Assembly: GCF_000374025.1 (NCBI RefSeq)
Contig: NZ_KB893200.1
Coordinates: forward strand, 1-62,450
Direction of reading: 5' to 3'
Source of the DNA: Spirosoma panaciterrae DSM 21099
Lineage (GTDB): Bacteria > Bacteroidota > Bacteroidia > Cytophagales > Spirosomataceae
Length of the DNA: 62,450 nt
Position numbers and translations under genes: made by a program. The notes beneath the pieces are model-generated. The model was not told the origin of the DNA. It saw nothing but the letters and a program-made list of their open reading frames with translations, and ran no database searches. Position 1 is the first letter of the stretch. Every line of letters begins with the position of its first letter. Shown here piece by piece: positions 36,100-45,400 of the stretch.

Positions 36100-36107
36100 T
36101 ACCTTTG
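36100..36107 (+). promoter_or_regulatory. Candidate -7 element of the sugar porter-kinase operon
   Basis: TACCTTTG is a perfect TAnnTTTG match 40 bp before the porter ATG. The nearest TTTG (36071-36074) is 25 bp upstream, slightly too far for the usual spacing. Confidence 0.5.
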
Positions 36108-36147
36108 ACTCATGAATCGCTCCTAAACCCGGTTCATATCCGTAAAC

Positions 36148-37473
36148 ATGAGTCAAAAACAGCGCATCTTTTTCTGGTCCATTACGGCTGCGTTGGGTGG
36201 TTTTCTCTTCGGGTTCGATACCGCAGTCATTTCTGGTGTTGAACAGTCGTTGCAGTCATTATGGCAGTTGAATGTGTGGGAGCATGGCCTTACCGTTTCC
36301 ATTGCCCTGATTGGTACCGTACTCGGTTCGATGTTGGGTGGTATTCCCGCTGAGCAATTGGGGCGAAAGAAAACCCTGCTCTGGATTGCTATTCTCTACC
36401 TGGTCGCTTCGCTCGGAACAGCGCTGGCAACGGGATGGAGCATTTTTCTCCTGTTTCGGTTTCTGGGTGGTTTGGGCGTCGGGGCTTCGTCGGTGGCGGC
36501 CCCTATGTACATCACGGAAATATCGCCTGCCAAATCGCGTGGTCGGTTGGTTGCCCTGTTTCAGTTCAATGTGGTTCTGGGTATTCTGATTGCCTATCTG
36601 TCGAACTTTTTACTCCAGGGTTTGGGTACCGACTCATGGCGGTGGATGCTTGGGATACAGGCTGTGCCGTCGCTTATCTTTCTGATTTCAGTACTGAATA
36701 TTCCCGAAAGCCCGCGCTGGCTGTTGTTGAAGAAAGGGGATGTAGCCCAGGCATTTGATGTTCTCCGAATGATTGACCCGGCCACTGCCGAAAAAACGAT
36801 GGTGGCCATTCAGCAGAGTAACCACCATACCGAAGGGTCGACCCGATTATTTTCGGCCACGCACAAAACTCCAATCCTGCTCGCGGTGTTATTTGCCGTA
36901 TTCAATCAGGTATCAGGCATCAACGCTATTATCTATTACGCTCCCCGAATTTTCGAAATGACGGGCCTGGGCAAAAGTTCGGCCTTACTTTCGTCGGCGG
37001 GTATCGGGTTTGTCAACCTTGTTTTTACCATGATCTCGATGAATTTGATTGATCGGTTTGGCCGACGAACATTGATGAAAATCGGTTCGGCGGGTCTGAT
37101 CGTTACCCTGGCATTGGTGGCGCGTGCCTTCTATACCGAGGATTTCAGCGGGATGACTGTGCCGCTTCTGCTGTTCGGCTATATCGCTTTCTTTGGCTTT
37201 TCGCAAGGGGCTGTAATCTGGGTCTTTATCTCCGAAATCTTTCCAAATGAAGTACGGGCCAGCGGTCAGGCACTGGGCAGCTTTACGCATTGGCTAATGG
37301 CCGCAATCATTACATTTACGTTTCCATATCTGGCCGAGCAGGTTGGCGGTGGTAACACCTTCCTGTTTTTTACGGCCATGATGGTATTGCAACTGGTATT
37401 CGTTTTGCGTCTGATGCCCGAAACCAAAGGCACCAGCCTGGAGCAGATTGAAAGAACGTTTGTTGTCCACTAA
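36148..37473 (+). CDS. Sugar porter of the major facilitator superfamily
   Basis: A 441-residue protein of twelve predicted transmembrane helices with sugar porter signatures: GFLFGFDTAVISG in helix 1, EQLGRKK in the loop after helix 2, PESPRWLL at the end of helix 6, IDRFGRRTL in the second half and PETKGTSLEQIE near the C-terminus. It probably imports a hexose or hexitol by proton symport. It is followed 12 bp later by a PfkB-family kinase in the same operon, which fits uptake and phosphorylation of fructose or a similar sugar. The exact sugar is not determined. Confidence 0.92.
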   Translation: MSQKQRIFFWSITAALGGFLFGFDTAVISGVEQSLQSLWQLNVWEHGLTVSIALIGTVLGSMLGGIPAEQLGRKKTLLWIAILYLVASLGTALATGWSIFLLFRFLGGLGVGASSVAAPMYITEISPAKSRGRLVALFQFNVVLGILIAYLSNFLLQGLGTDSWRWMLGIQAVPSLIFLISVLNIPESPRWLLLKKGDVAQAFDVLRMIDPATAEKTMVAIQQSNHHTEGSTRLFSATHKTPILLAVLFAVFNQVSGINAIIYYAPRIFEMTGLGKSSALLSSAGIGFVNLVFTMISMNLIDRFGRRTLMKIGSAGLIVTLALVARAFYTEDFSGMTVPLLLFGYIAFFGFSQGAVIWVFISEIFPNEVRASGQALGSFTHWLMAAIITFTFPYLAEQVGGGNTFLFFTAMMVLQLVFVLRLMPETKGTSLEQIERTFVVH

Positions 37474-37485
37474 ACCTTTACACCA

Positions 37486-38391
37486 ATGAATCAACCTATT
37501 CTTTGCTTTGGCGAAATTCTCTGGGACGTTTTACCGACCAGCAAGCAACCGGGTGGTGCCCCCATGAATGTGGCTGTTCACCTGCGTAATTTTGGCATGA
37601 ATGCCCAGCTTATCAGCCGTGTTGGCAACGATGATCTTGGCCGTGAACTGCTGGAGTTTCTTCGGGAGAAACACCTGCCCACAGCTTATGTACAATTGGG
37701 GGCCACACACCTGACGGGCATTGCAAAGGCCAATCTGACCGACCGCAATGAAGTTGTGTATAAAATATTGCAGCCCGTAGCCTGGGATTATATTCAGTAC
37801 GATGACTCGCTGAGTTCGTTGTATCAAAAAGCAATCCTGGTATACGGGAGTCTGGTGGCCCGCAGCCAGACCTCGCGAAATACGCTGCACCAGTTACTCG
37901 ATCAGGTTGCACTGCGTGTGTTCGATGTAAACCTGCGGGCTCCTCATTACACACCGCTGGAAGTTTCGTATCTGCTTCAAAAGGCAGATATTCTGAAAAT
38001 CAATCACAATGAGCTGGAAGAGATCATTGGCTGGTATACGTCGCCCTTGCCCGAACGGGAAGCCATGGAGTTTCTGCGAGACCGTTTCAAGCTGAAGTCC
38101 GTATGTGTTACCCGTGGCGAAAACGGAGCTATCTTGTTGAACAACGACGGGTTTACGGAACATCCGGGATTTTCGGTACAGGTGGAAGATACGATCGGTT
38201 CCGGCGATTCATTCCTGGCCGCTTTTCTCTACAAAACCTTACAGGGCGAAACGCCCGCTAAAACCCTCGAGTTTGCCTGTGCTACAGGAGCTTATGTGGC
38301 TACCCAACGTGGTGCTACGCCCACCGTTTCGGAACAGCTGATCCTGAAAAGCATTCGTCAGTCAACGGCACGGCCTGCCGAATTGATCTGA
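37486..38391 (+). CDS. PfkB-family carbohydrate kinase, fructokinase-like
   Basis: The 301-residue protein has the PfkB signature regions: N-terminal sugar-binding glycines (GGAPMNVAVHLRNFG) and the C-terminal DTIGSGDSFLAAFL with the catalytic Asp. The start FGEILWDVLP matches fructokinases. Expected reaction: ATP-dependent phosphorylation of fructose at C6. It is co-transcribed with a sugar porter. The next gene on the other strand is a fragment-like mannitol dehydrogenase domain, so a link to mannitol or fructose metabolism is possible (inference). Confidence 0.88.
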   Translation: MNQPILCFGEILWDVLPTSKQPGGAPMNVAVHLRNFGMNAQLISRVGNDDLGRELLEFLREKHLPTAYVQLGATHLTGIAKANLTDRNEVVYKILQPVAWDYIQYDDSLSSLYQKAILVYGSLVARSQTSRNTLHQLLDQVALRVFDVNLRAPHYTPLEVSYLLQKADILKINHNELEEIIGWYTSPLPEREAMEFLRDRFKLKSVCVTRGENGAILLNNDGFTEHPGFSVQVEDTIGSGDSFLAAFLYKTLQGETPAKTLEFACATGAYVATQRGATPTVSEQLILKSIRQSTARPAELI

Positions 38392-38503
38392 GTCAGCCCC
38401 GAACGCTTCAGGGAGCCGTAGCCGTGGAGGGTCAGATTTAAGTGAATTTTAATGAGTCGGTCGAATAGTGCCGAACCTTTTTAGGTTGGTAATATAGTTT
38501 ATT

Positions 38504-38541
38504 GTGGGGAGCGCTCCAGGGTTTGGTCGACTCCCCACTTT
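38504..38541 (+). terminator. Terminator after the porter-kinase operon
   Basis: GTGGGGAG (38504-38511) pairs with CTCCCCAC (38531-38538), followed by TTTAT. It lies about 110 bp after the kinase stop. Confidence 0.6.
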
Positions 38542-38675
38542 ATCTCCGGCTACGAACGCGTCATAACCGATACCTTTCTGGGCAAACTCCCGGAACGACC
38601 GTAAATCTTATGCTAACCTATGATAAACGATGAAAAGTCCTGAAAGGCCTCTTAAAGGGATTCAGATGTATTTAG

Positions 38676-38708
38676 AAATCGGTACCGAAGCTTTCGGTAC
38701 CGATTTTT
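38676..38708. terminator. Strong hairpin with T run, between convergent genes
   Basis: Perfect 14-bp stem (38676-38689 and 38693-38706) with a 3-nt loop. A T run follows on the plus strand. On the minus strand it lies 34 bp after the stop of the gene ending at 38740. The stretch 38392-38739 holds only these two hairpins and no gene. Confidence 0.7.
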
Positions 38709-38739
38709 GTTTGTCAACGTGCTACTTTCCGCCCCCATG

Positions 38740-39348
38740 TCAGGGAAGCGCCAACTGGTTATAAGCCATTTGTTTCAACAGAAAAACGACTCCATATTTG
38801 GCAATTTGCGTTCGGTACGATTTGTACATAGCCACAAAGTGGGGGTAGTTGTGCAAGCGTGCCGAGGCAAATGCTGAAATACTCAAAAAGGCCAATGTAT
38901 CCGGGCTGGTGATTTTAGCCCAGTCGCCCTGCGGAAATCCTGACTCGGTTAGAGCCTGATCGGTTTCTGTGTCGTCGCAGCTAGCGGCCAGGTAATGACC
39001 GTAGGCGGCCAATAAAAAAGCCATCCGATGAATGTCGCCGTTTTTGGTTAGTGCATCCAGCAATGTTGGGAGTAGGAGCAATGGAAGTTTCGAAATCCCA
39101 TCGGAACACAAACTGGCGAGCGACTCGGGCTGGTTCGTGAACTGGCGAATAAAAGCTTCAATCGACTCTTCCGGTTGGTCCGGTATACTCGCCGACGTCA
39201 GCATATCCTGCTGGATAAGCGCACGAAGGTAATTGCTGAACAAGTGATCGTTGACGGTTTCGTCGATGGTTCGGTAACCTGCCAGAAAGCCGGGATAGGC
39301 CAGTAAAGTGGGCAGGGAATTTAGTGTTTCGTTTGTGTTGGTTTGCAT
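38740..39348 (-). CDS. Stand-alone mannitol-dehydrogenase C-terminal-domain protein
   Basis: The 202-residue protein looks like the C-terminal helical domain of the mannitol/fructuronate dehydrogenase family without the N-terminal Rossmann domain. Aligned by eye, LLAYPGFLAGYRTIDE matches the family LLNATHSALAYLGYLAGY region. Later, GISKLPLLLLPTLLDAL and HRMAFLLAAYGHYLA match the conserved Lys-Leu-Pro and helix. At the catalytic site, the Asn is kept but the Lys and His positions appear changed (Thr and Pro), so activity is unlikely. Full-length proteins have about 490 residues. It may be a binding or regulatory remnant, or a decayed gene with an intact frame. The alignment is by eye. Confidence 0.65.
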   Translation of the reverse strand: MQTNTNETLNSLPTLLAYPGFLAGYRTIDETVNDHLFSNYLRALIQQDMLTSASIPDQPEESIEAFIRQFTNQPESLASLCSDGISKLPLLLLPTLLDALTKNGDIHRMAFLLAAYGHYLAASCDDTETDQALTESGFPQGDWAKITSPDTLAFLSISAFASARLHNYPHFVAMYKSYRTQIAKYGVVFLLKQMAYNQLALP

Positions 39349-39369
39349 GATGGATGAGGTTAGGTCTTA

Positions 39370-39687
39370 CTAGTCATCTACATGAAGTAACTGTGAGATC
39401 GAATTGGCGTGTTGCTCCTGGGCTTCATCGCGCTGGCGCAGCGTTTGGGCAATTCGAATCATCTGGGTTCCCTGTTTGCCCTGCTTTTCAATACTGGCTT
39501 TGTCGTACTGATGCTGGCGGGTAGGCTCCCAGTAAAAGAGCTCGGTTTTGGCGTCGTACACGCCAATAGGTCGGTAGCCATCCTGCGTAAGCATCTGTTC
39601 CAGTAAGGCATCCGCTTCGGTATGAGTGGCACAATCGATATGGTAATACTGCTTCTTGAGCAGATAAATGACCGAAAAACGATTCAT
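39370..39687 (-). CDS. Conserved-looking small protein of unknown function (105 aa)
   Basis: I do not recognise the family. It is a soluble, charged protein without a signal peptide; the second half is rich in Gln, Glu and Arg (QRDEAQEQHAN) and may form a helix. The first half (YYHIDCATHTEADALLEQML) resembles a small alpha/beta fold. It lies 21 bp upstream of the mannitol-dehydrogenase-domain gene in the same direction, so the two probably form one transcript. Start chosen at ATG 39687. Confidence 0.55.
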   Translation of the reverse strand: MNRFSVIYLLKKQYYHIDCATHTEADALLEQMLTQDGYRPIGVYDAKTELFYWEPTRQHQYDKASIEKQGKQGTQMIRIAQTLRQRDEAQEQHANSISQLLHVDD

Positions 39688-40721
39688 GTGTTGTGAAGTT
39701 TAATGGGGGGCGTAGTGGCACAAACACCTACTCGACCCAGGCTATTTGGGCGATTGCTTCGACCCAATAGCGAACAGCTACGGCCATCAGCGGGCGTAGT
39801 GCCGATACGGCCACAAAGGCTGGCGTCGAAAACTAAGCAATCTGATTCAGCTAGTCTTGTATCCCCTGATTGGAGGCTAAACCTATTGACCGCCTTCTCT
39901 GCCTGAGCCAGCCCATTCGACTTCGCATGTCACAGCAGCAGAGATGCGTAGCTAGCCATATCTGGACTAGACGTACAAACGAATAGTGTAGCCTGAAAAT
40001 CGTTTAGCGATTGGCCATGAGCCAGTTGCCGCCAAAGGGCGTCGCGCTACGGGATAAGCCCACAAAAGTTGGGGCATGTCGATCAATAAAACGAATAAGT
40101 GCCAAACGGGTGGCCATCCAGCGATTCGTCCAGAATGAGGTTGTTGTAGTGGAATGGGCTGATGTATATACGGATTTCATGATTTCTGTGTGTTAATTCC
40201 CTGGTGTCAGGATGCCTCTGTGGGCCTATTCTAGCCTGAGGTAAGGAGTAAGTGATTGACGGCCAGTGTATTTTAAAGCCGACGTTTGAAACAGATGCAG
40301 GCTGGTAAATATTGGTAAGCGAATGGAACTCGACGTATAAAACGCATCTGGTTTCTATGCTAAATAACTAAAGTAGACCCTGAGATAGTTTTCTAATATT
40401 GGTAAAGTACAAAAAGTGCCTTGCTTTTTGCAGTGAAAACGTGAATTGTTTAAGCAATTCTTTAAATAGTCATGTGAGGTAGTGGTCTGATAATCAATAT
40501 GCTATTGAAAAAGTATATGGAAATAATACTAATTTGCAGGCTAGTCGGAGCAGTTGGGTTGTATAAGATGGGCTGTCGACCAATGAAGCAGCCTGGCTAG
40601 AAAGCGTATGTTAAATTTTCATGCGTTTCCGCTCTTTTACCAGAAGCTGTTTGCAAATTGCAGCTACGCAAGAACTCGATCAGAACCGTGTAATTCGTTA
40701 AACGCAGTATAGTCAGTAGCT
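39688..40721. other. About 1 kb with no well-supported gene
   Basis: Frames on the plus strand at 39703-39906 and 40011-40196 have unusual composition and no family likeness. On the minus strand there is one short candidate (40004-40180). The stretch 40200-40720 is AT-rich and may hold the aldo/keto reductase promoter. Minus-strand sequence near 39780-39840 loosely resembles part of the short candidate gene, so a decayed duplicate is possible. Confidence 0.4.
40004..40180 (-). CDS. Small protein candidate (58 aa)
   Basis: An open frame from ATG at 40180 to TAA at 40004-40006. The product begins MKSVYTSAHSTTTTSFWTNR and contains RFIDRHAPTFVGLSRSATPF near the end. No family is recognised. Support is weak: an intact frame with a normal start, but a high Thr/Ser content and no visible promoter. 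Its distance from neighbours leaves it isolated. Confidence 0.3.
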   Translation of the reverse strand: MKSVYTSAHSTTTTSFWTNRWMATRLALIRFIDRHAPTFVGLSRSATPFGGNWLMANR

Positions 40722-41759
40722 ATGGAATTCAGACAATTAGGCGCATCGGGCCTGAATGTGCCGGTATTAAGTTTTGGAACGGCCACTTTTGGCGGTGGTA
40801 CCGAATTTTTTAAAGCCTGGGGAAGCACACAGGTCGATGAAGCCAAACGACTGGTTGGCCTTTGTCTGGATGCCGGGGTCAATCTCTTCGATACCGCCGA
40901 TGTGTATTCGCAGGGGCTTTCCGAAGAAATTTTAGGAGAAGCCCTGACCGGGTTGCGTGATAAGGTGCTGATTTCGAGTAAAGCAACATTCACGTTTGGC
41001 GAGGGGCCAAACAACCAGGGATCGTCGCGATTTCATTTGCTGCGGCAGTGTGAGAGTAGCCTCAGACGGCTTAAAACCGATTACATCGACATCTATCATA
41101 TGCATGGATTTGATGGAAATACACCCGTTGACGAAACCCTGCGAACCCTGGATGATCTGGTTCAAAGTGGAAAAGTAAGGTATATAGCCTGCTCCAATTT
41201 TTCGGGATGGCATCTGATGAAATCGCTCGCTGTTTCGGAAAAATATGGCTGGAATCGCTATGTGGCTCATCAGGTATATTACTCGCTCGTGAATCGCGAA
41301 TATGAGTGGGAACTGATGCCGCTGGGGATCAACCAACAGGTGGGGGCACTGGTTTGGAGTCCGTTGGCTGGTGGCCGATTGGGGGGCAAATATGGGCGGA
41401 GCAAACCCAAACCAACGGAAGGCCGGGTCGTAGAAGGCGGAAGTCCCGTACCGCAGGCTGTCGTTTCGGAAGAAACGTTTTATACCATCACCGATGTCTT
41501 GGAAGAAATCGCTGCCGAAACCGGAAAGTCAATCGCTCAGGTAGCCATCAACTGGGTATTGCAACGCCCCACGGTATCGAGCATCATTATTGGAGCCAGA
41601 AACGAAGAACAACTCAAACAGAACCTTGCTGCCGTGGGCTGGCGTCTGACCGTCGATCAACTGAAAAAACTGGATAAGGCCAGCGAAGTGCCACCCATTT
41701 ACCCTTACTGGCACCAACGGCAAAATCTGACCTTAAATCCTCCTCCGAAATTTTATTGA
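40722..41759 (+). CDS. Aldo/keto reductase
   Basis: The 345-residue TIM-barrel oxidoreductase has the family signatures: FDTADVYSQG (catalytic Asp and Tyr), ISSKATF (catalytic Lys), and DIYHMHGFD (His). The C-terminal half contains WVLQRPTVSSIIIGARNEEQ, the NADP-binding pattern. It reduces carbonyl groups with NADPH; the substrate is not predictable. It resembles AKRs related to tas/YajO. It is transcribed alone; a hairpin follows. Confidence 0.9.
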   Translation: MEFRQLGASGLNVPVLSFGTATFGGGTEFFKAWGSTQVDEAKRLVGLCLDAGVNLFDTADVYSQGLSEEILGEALTGLRDKVLISSKATFTFGEGPNNQGSSRFHLLRQCESSLRRLKTDYIDIYHMHGFDGNTPVDETLRTLDDLVQSGKVRYIACSNFSGWHLMKSLAVSEKYGWNRYVAHQVYYSLVNREYEWELMPLGINQQVGALVWSPLAGGRLGGKYGRSKPKPTEGRVVEGGSPVPQAVVSEETFYTITDVLEEIAAETGKSIAQVAINWVLQRPTVSSIIIGARNEEQLKQNLAAVGWRLTVDQLKKLDKASEVPPIYPYWHQRQNLTLNPPPKFY

Positions 41760-41770
41760 GCGAGTTAATG

Positions 41771-41832
41771 ATTGAGTGATTGTGTGAATAAGGCTCGCAT
41801 CAGCTATTTGCCCAATCGCTCATGCACTCAAT
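41771..41832 (+). terminator. Probable hairpin terminator after the aldo/keto reductase
   Basis: ATTGAGTG (41771-41778) can pair with CACTCAAT (41825-41832), with additional pairing inside (TGATTG with CAATCG). The stem is imperfect and the loop is long. Confidence 0.35.
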
Positions 41833-41850
41833 TACGTAAGTGTATTCATC

Positions 41851-42207
41851 ATGATTCAATTTAAGCGATTAGATCACGTACTAATTTGTATTCCTGAGGG
41901 CGCTACGGTCGAAGCCCGCACGTTTTATACAGACGTGGTGGGGCTTACCGAAATTCCGGGCAATCATCCGGGTGGGGCGATCTGGTTTCAGATGGGCGAC
42001 ATTGAGCTGCATGTACGCGAGGAAGCAGGAACGAGCTTTTCCAAACGACATCCGGCTTTTGAAGTCGGTAATCTTGCTGAAGCGAAAGAAATGCTTCAGC
42101 AGAAAAACCTGGACATTGAATACTCTTCCGACATCGACGGCCGGGATCGGTTTTTCTTTCGTGACCCATTCGGCAATCGATTTGAGCTACTTCAATTTAT
42201 AGGTTGA
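41851..42207 (+). CDS. VOC-superfamily (glyoxalase-like) protein
   Basis: A 118-residue single-module vicinal oxygen chelate protein. The betaalphabetabetabeta module pattern shows LDHVLICIPEG with a potential metal-ligand His, GDIELHVRE with a His on the second strand, and FFRDPFGNRFELLQF, where Glu is the usual third ligand. Such proteins include glyoxalases, dioxygenases and resistance proteins; the substrate is unknown. It follows the aldo/keto reductase by 91 bp with a hairpin in between, so it is probably a separate transcript. Confidence 0.85.
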   Translation: MIQFKRLDHVLICIPEGATVEARTFYTDVVGLTEIPGNHPGGAIWFQMGDIELHVREEAGTSFSKRHPAFEVGNLAEAKEMLQQKNLDIEYSSDIDGRDRFFFRDPFGNRFELLQFIG

Positions 42208-42413
42208 GCCCGTTTGAGGTTTTTGGAACCAGAACGAATGTAGCATAGATATTGCAGGATCAAGTTAGTGATAACACAATCAGTGACTTTTGGGTTGAAT
42301 AACTAAAATGAAATTGGTTGAAAGAGACGGTTCTTTACGACCGAAATCAGGCGTCAATTTCGACGCTATAAAACGTACCGAGCGAGCTGTTTGGTCAATT
42401 AGTTAGTACAGGT

Positions 42414-45400
42414 ATGCTTAACAAGGTTGAGGGAAACTTACCATCAAATACCGACTTAGTAACGACCAGTGAACTGTTCGAACTACTAACTAAAGCCACG
42501 CGTGATGCCGTTTGGCACTGGGACCTCGAAACAAACTCGATCTGGTGGAACGAGGGGTATACGCAACTGTTTGGGTATGATCTGGAAGGGGAAGATGCGG
42601 ATGGGTTTGAATCCTGGTCGAAGCATGTTCATCCTGACGATAAGGAAAGCGTTGTGTCCGGTATTCAACAGGTGATCGATGAGGGAGGCAAAAACTGGTC
42701 TGCCGAATACCGATTTCAGCGAGCCGATGGGGCATATGCCATTGTGCTTGATCGGGGGTATGTACTCTGGCGAGAGGGTAAAGCCATTCGCATGGTTGGG
42801 TCCATGCAGGATATAACCGAGCAGGTTATGCTGCAGCAGGCACGCGTCGAAAGTGAGGAACGACTTCGCTTTGCCCTTCAATCGGCTCAGTTGGGCACCT
42901 GGGAGCTAGACCCCCAGTCGGGTGTTGTCAAGTGGGACCGCCGATGCCAGGAGCTTTGTGGACTTACCGACGAAAACGCTGTCCGTTACGACCGAACGCT
43001 GGATTTTATTCATCCGGCCGATCGCGAACGGGTGGAAAAAGCCGTGCAGTGGGCCTTGAGTCCTGTGTCGGGCGGAAGTTATGATATGAGCTTCCGAACG
43101 ATTGGGGCAAATGACCAGAAGCTTCGCTGGGTACGCTTTATTGGCCAAACTTACTTCTCCGATACAGGGCAGCCGCACCGATTTTCGGGCGTTGCCGAAG
43201 ACATTACGGAGGAAGTGCTGGCGAAAGAAAAGGCGGCTTTATCCGAACGGCAGGCCCGAATTGCGCTGGAGGGGTCTGGCTCGGGATCATTTATGATCGA
43301 TCTGCAGACGAGTGAAATCCGCTACTCTCCAGCTTTCGGTCGTATTCTGTTGGGAGATGAAAGCGAAAACATCCGATGGAGCGTCTTTATCAAACATATC
43401 CATCCCGAAGATAAGCCGATTCGCGATAGAGCGCATCAGCAGGCTCTCCAGACCGGAATTATCAATTACGAAGCCCGATTTGTCTGGACCGACAAATCCA
43501 TTCATTGGGTGAAAATAATGGGCCAGTACCAGTTCGATGCCGACCGAAAGCCAATCGGGGTCACGGGCATTGTGCTGGATGTGACGGAGCAGACCGAGAA
43601 AGCCAAAGCCCTGCGGGAAGCGGAAGAGCGTTTTTCGATTGCTTTTAACAACACTTCGACGGGGATCGCCTTCGTAGATACACAGGCCAACTTTACCCTG
43701 GCCAACGAAGCCTATACCCGGCTTTTGGGGTATTCGGTTGAGGAGTTATGTACGCTGAACAGTTTCGAACTTACTCACCCCGATGATCGACCCTGGAACC
43801 GCCAGTTATTTGAAGAAGTGGTGCAGGGGAAACGACCTTACTTCAACCTGGTAAAGCGGTATTTTCATAAAGATTCCTCAATACGCTGGGTGCAGTTGAA
43901 TGTGACGCGGGTAGCCGATGCTCAGGACGAAACCCAGAGTATCATCATCATTGCCCACGACATCAACGAGCGTGTAGAAGCCGAAGCCAAACTTCGGGCC
44001 AGTGAAGCACGCATTCGCAATATCATTACCCATGCCCCGGTCGCCATTGGTATACTGAATGGTCGAACAATGGTTGTTGAAACGGCCAATAAATCCATGC
44101 TCGAAATCTGGGGAAAGCATGAGAGCATCATTGGTTTACCGCTTATCAAGGCGCTCCCCGAACTGGAAGGGCAGGGGTTCATTGAGCTTCTCGAACAGGT
44201 ATATGACTCAGGGATTGCTCATTATGGCACAGAAACCCTGGCACGACTCTATCGAAAAGGAAACCTTGAACAGGGGTATTTCAATTTTGTGTACGCGCCC
44301 ATTCATAATGTAGCGGGTGAGGTGAGCGGCATTATGGTGGTGGCTACAGAGGTGACCGATCAGGTTAAAGCCAAACTGGCTTTGCAGGAAAGCGAGCAGC
44401 GTTTCCGAAATCTGATTGCCCAGGCTCCCGTAGCGATCAGCTTATTTGTTGGGCCGGATATGATCATCGATATGCCTAACGAAGCCATGTTGAAGCTTTG
44501 GGGGAAGGGCGATGTAGGGGGAATGCCTTTGGCTGAAGCGTTACCAGAACTGAAAGGCCAGCCTTTTCTGGATATTCTGGACAATGTGTATAAAACGGGC
44601 GTTGAATATAGCGCTCAGGAAGCGAAAGCCGAGCTGCTGGTCGATGGTAAAATGGGAACCTACTATTTCAACTTTACCTATAAGCCACTACGCAATGCTG
44701 CCGGAGAAATCTACGCGATTATGGATATGGCCATCGACGTATCCGAGCAGGTAGAAGCCCGCCGACTTATCGAAGCCAACGAACTGCGTTTCCGCACGCT
44801 CCTGGAAGCCATTTCGCAGATGACCTGGACCAATACGCCCGAAGGAGAATTTACCTTTTTCAACCAGCGGTGGTACGATTATACGGGACTCAATTTCGAC
44901 CAGTCTAGGCATCAGGGGTGGGAGGCCACTGTGCATCCCGACGACTGGGAGCTAACCCGTTCTACGTTCCAGCAGGCCCTGAGTACAGGCACCACATTCG
45001 CGCTTGAAAATCGGTATCGGCGTGGAAACGATAGCATGTATCGCTGGCATTTGAATCGAGCCCTCCCCATTCACGACGAATCGGGTAACGTTGTACTATG
45101 GGTAGGTACGGCTACCGATATTCATGAGCAGAAACAATGGGCCGTTAGCCTCGAAGAACAGATAGAAGCTCGTACCGAGCAACTGGTGGCTTCCAATTAT
45201 GACTTACGACGTTCCAACGAGAACTTGGAGAAGTTTGCCTATATAGCCAGTCATGACCTGCAGGAACCGCTTCGGAAAATACAGTCGTTTGGCGACATCC
45301 TTAAAGCGCAGTATACAGACGAACTGGGCGATGGGGTCGATTATCTGGAACGAATGCAGACAGCGGCTTCCCGCATGTCGTTGCTGATTAAAGACCTGTT

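Noticed and set aside
36311..36758. Overlapping plus-strand frames inside the sugar porter gene
   Set aside because: Out-of-frame readings of the porter with Trp/Arg/Ser-rich composition and no conserved motif.
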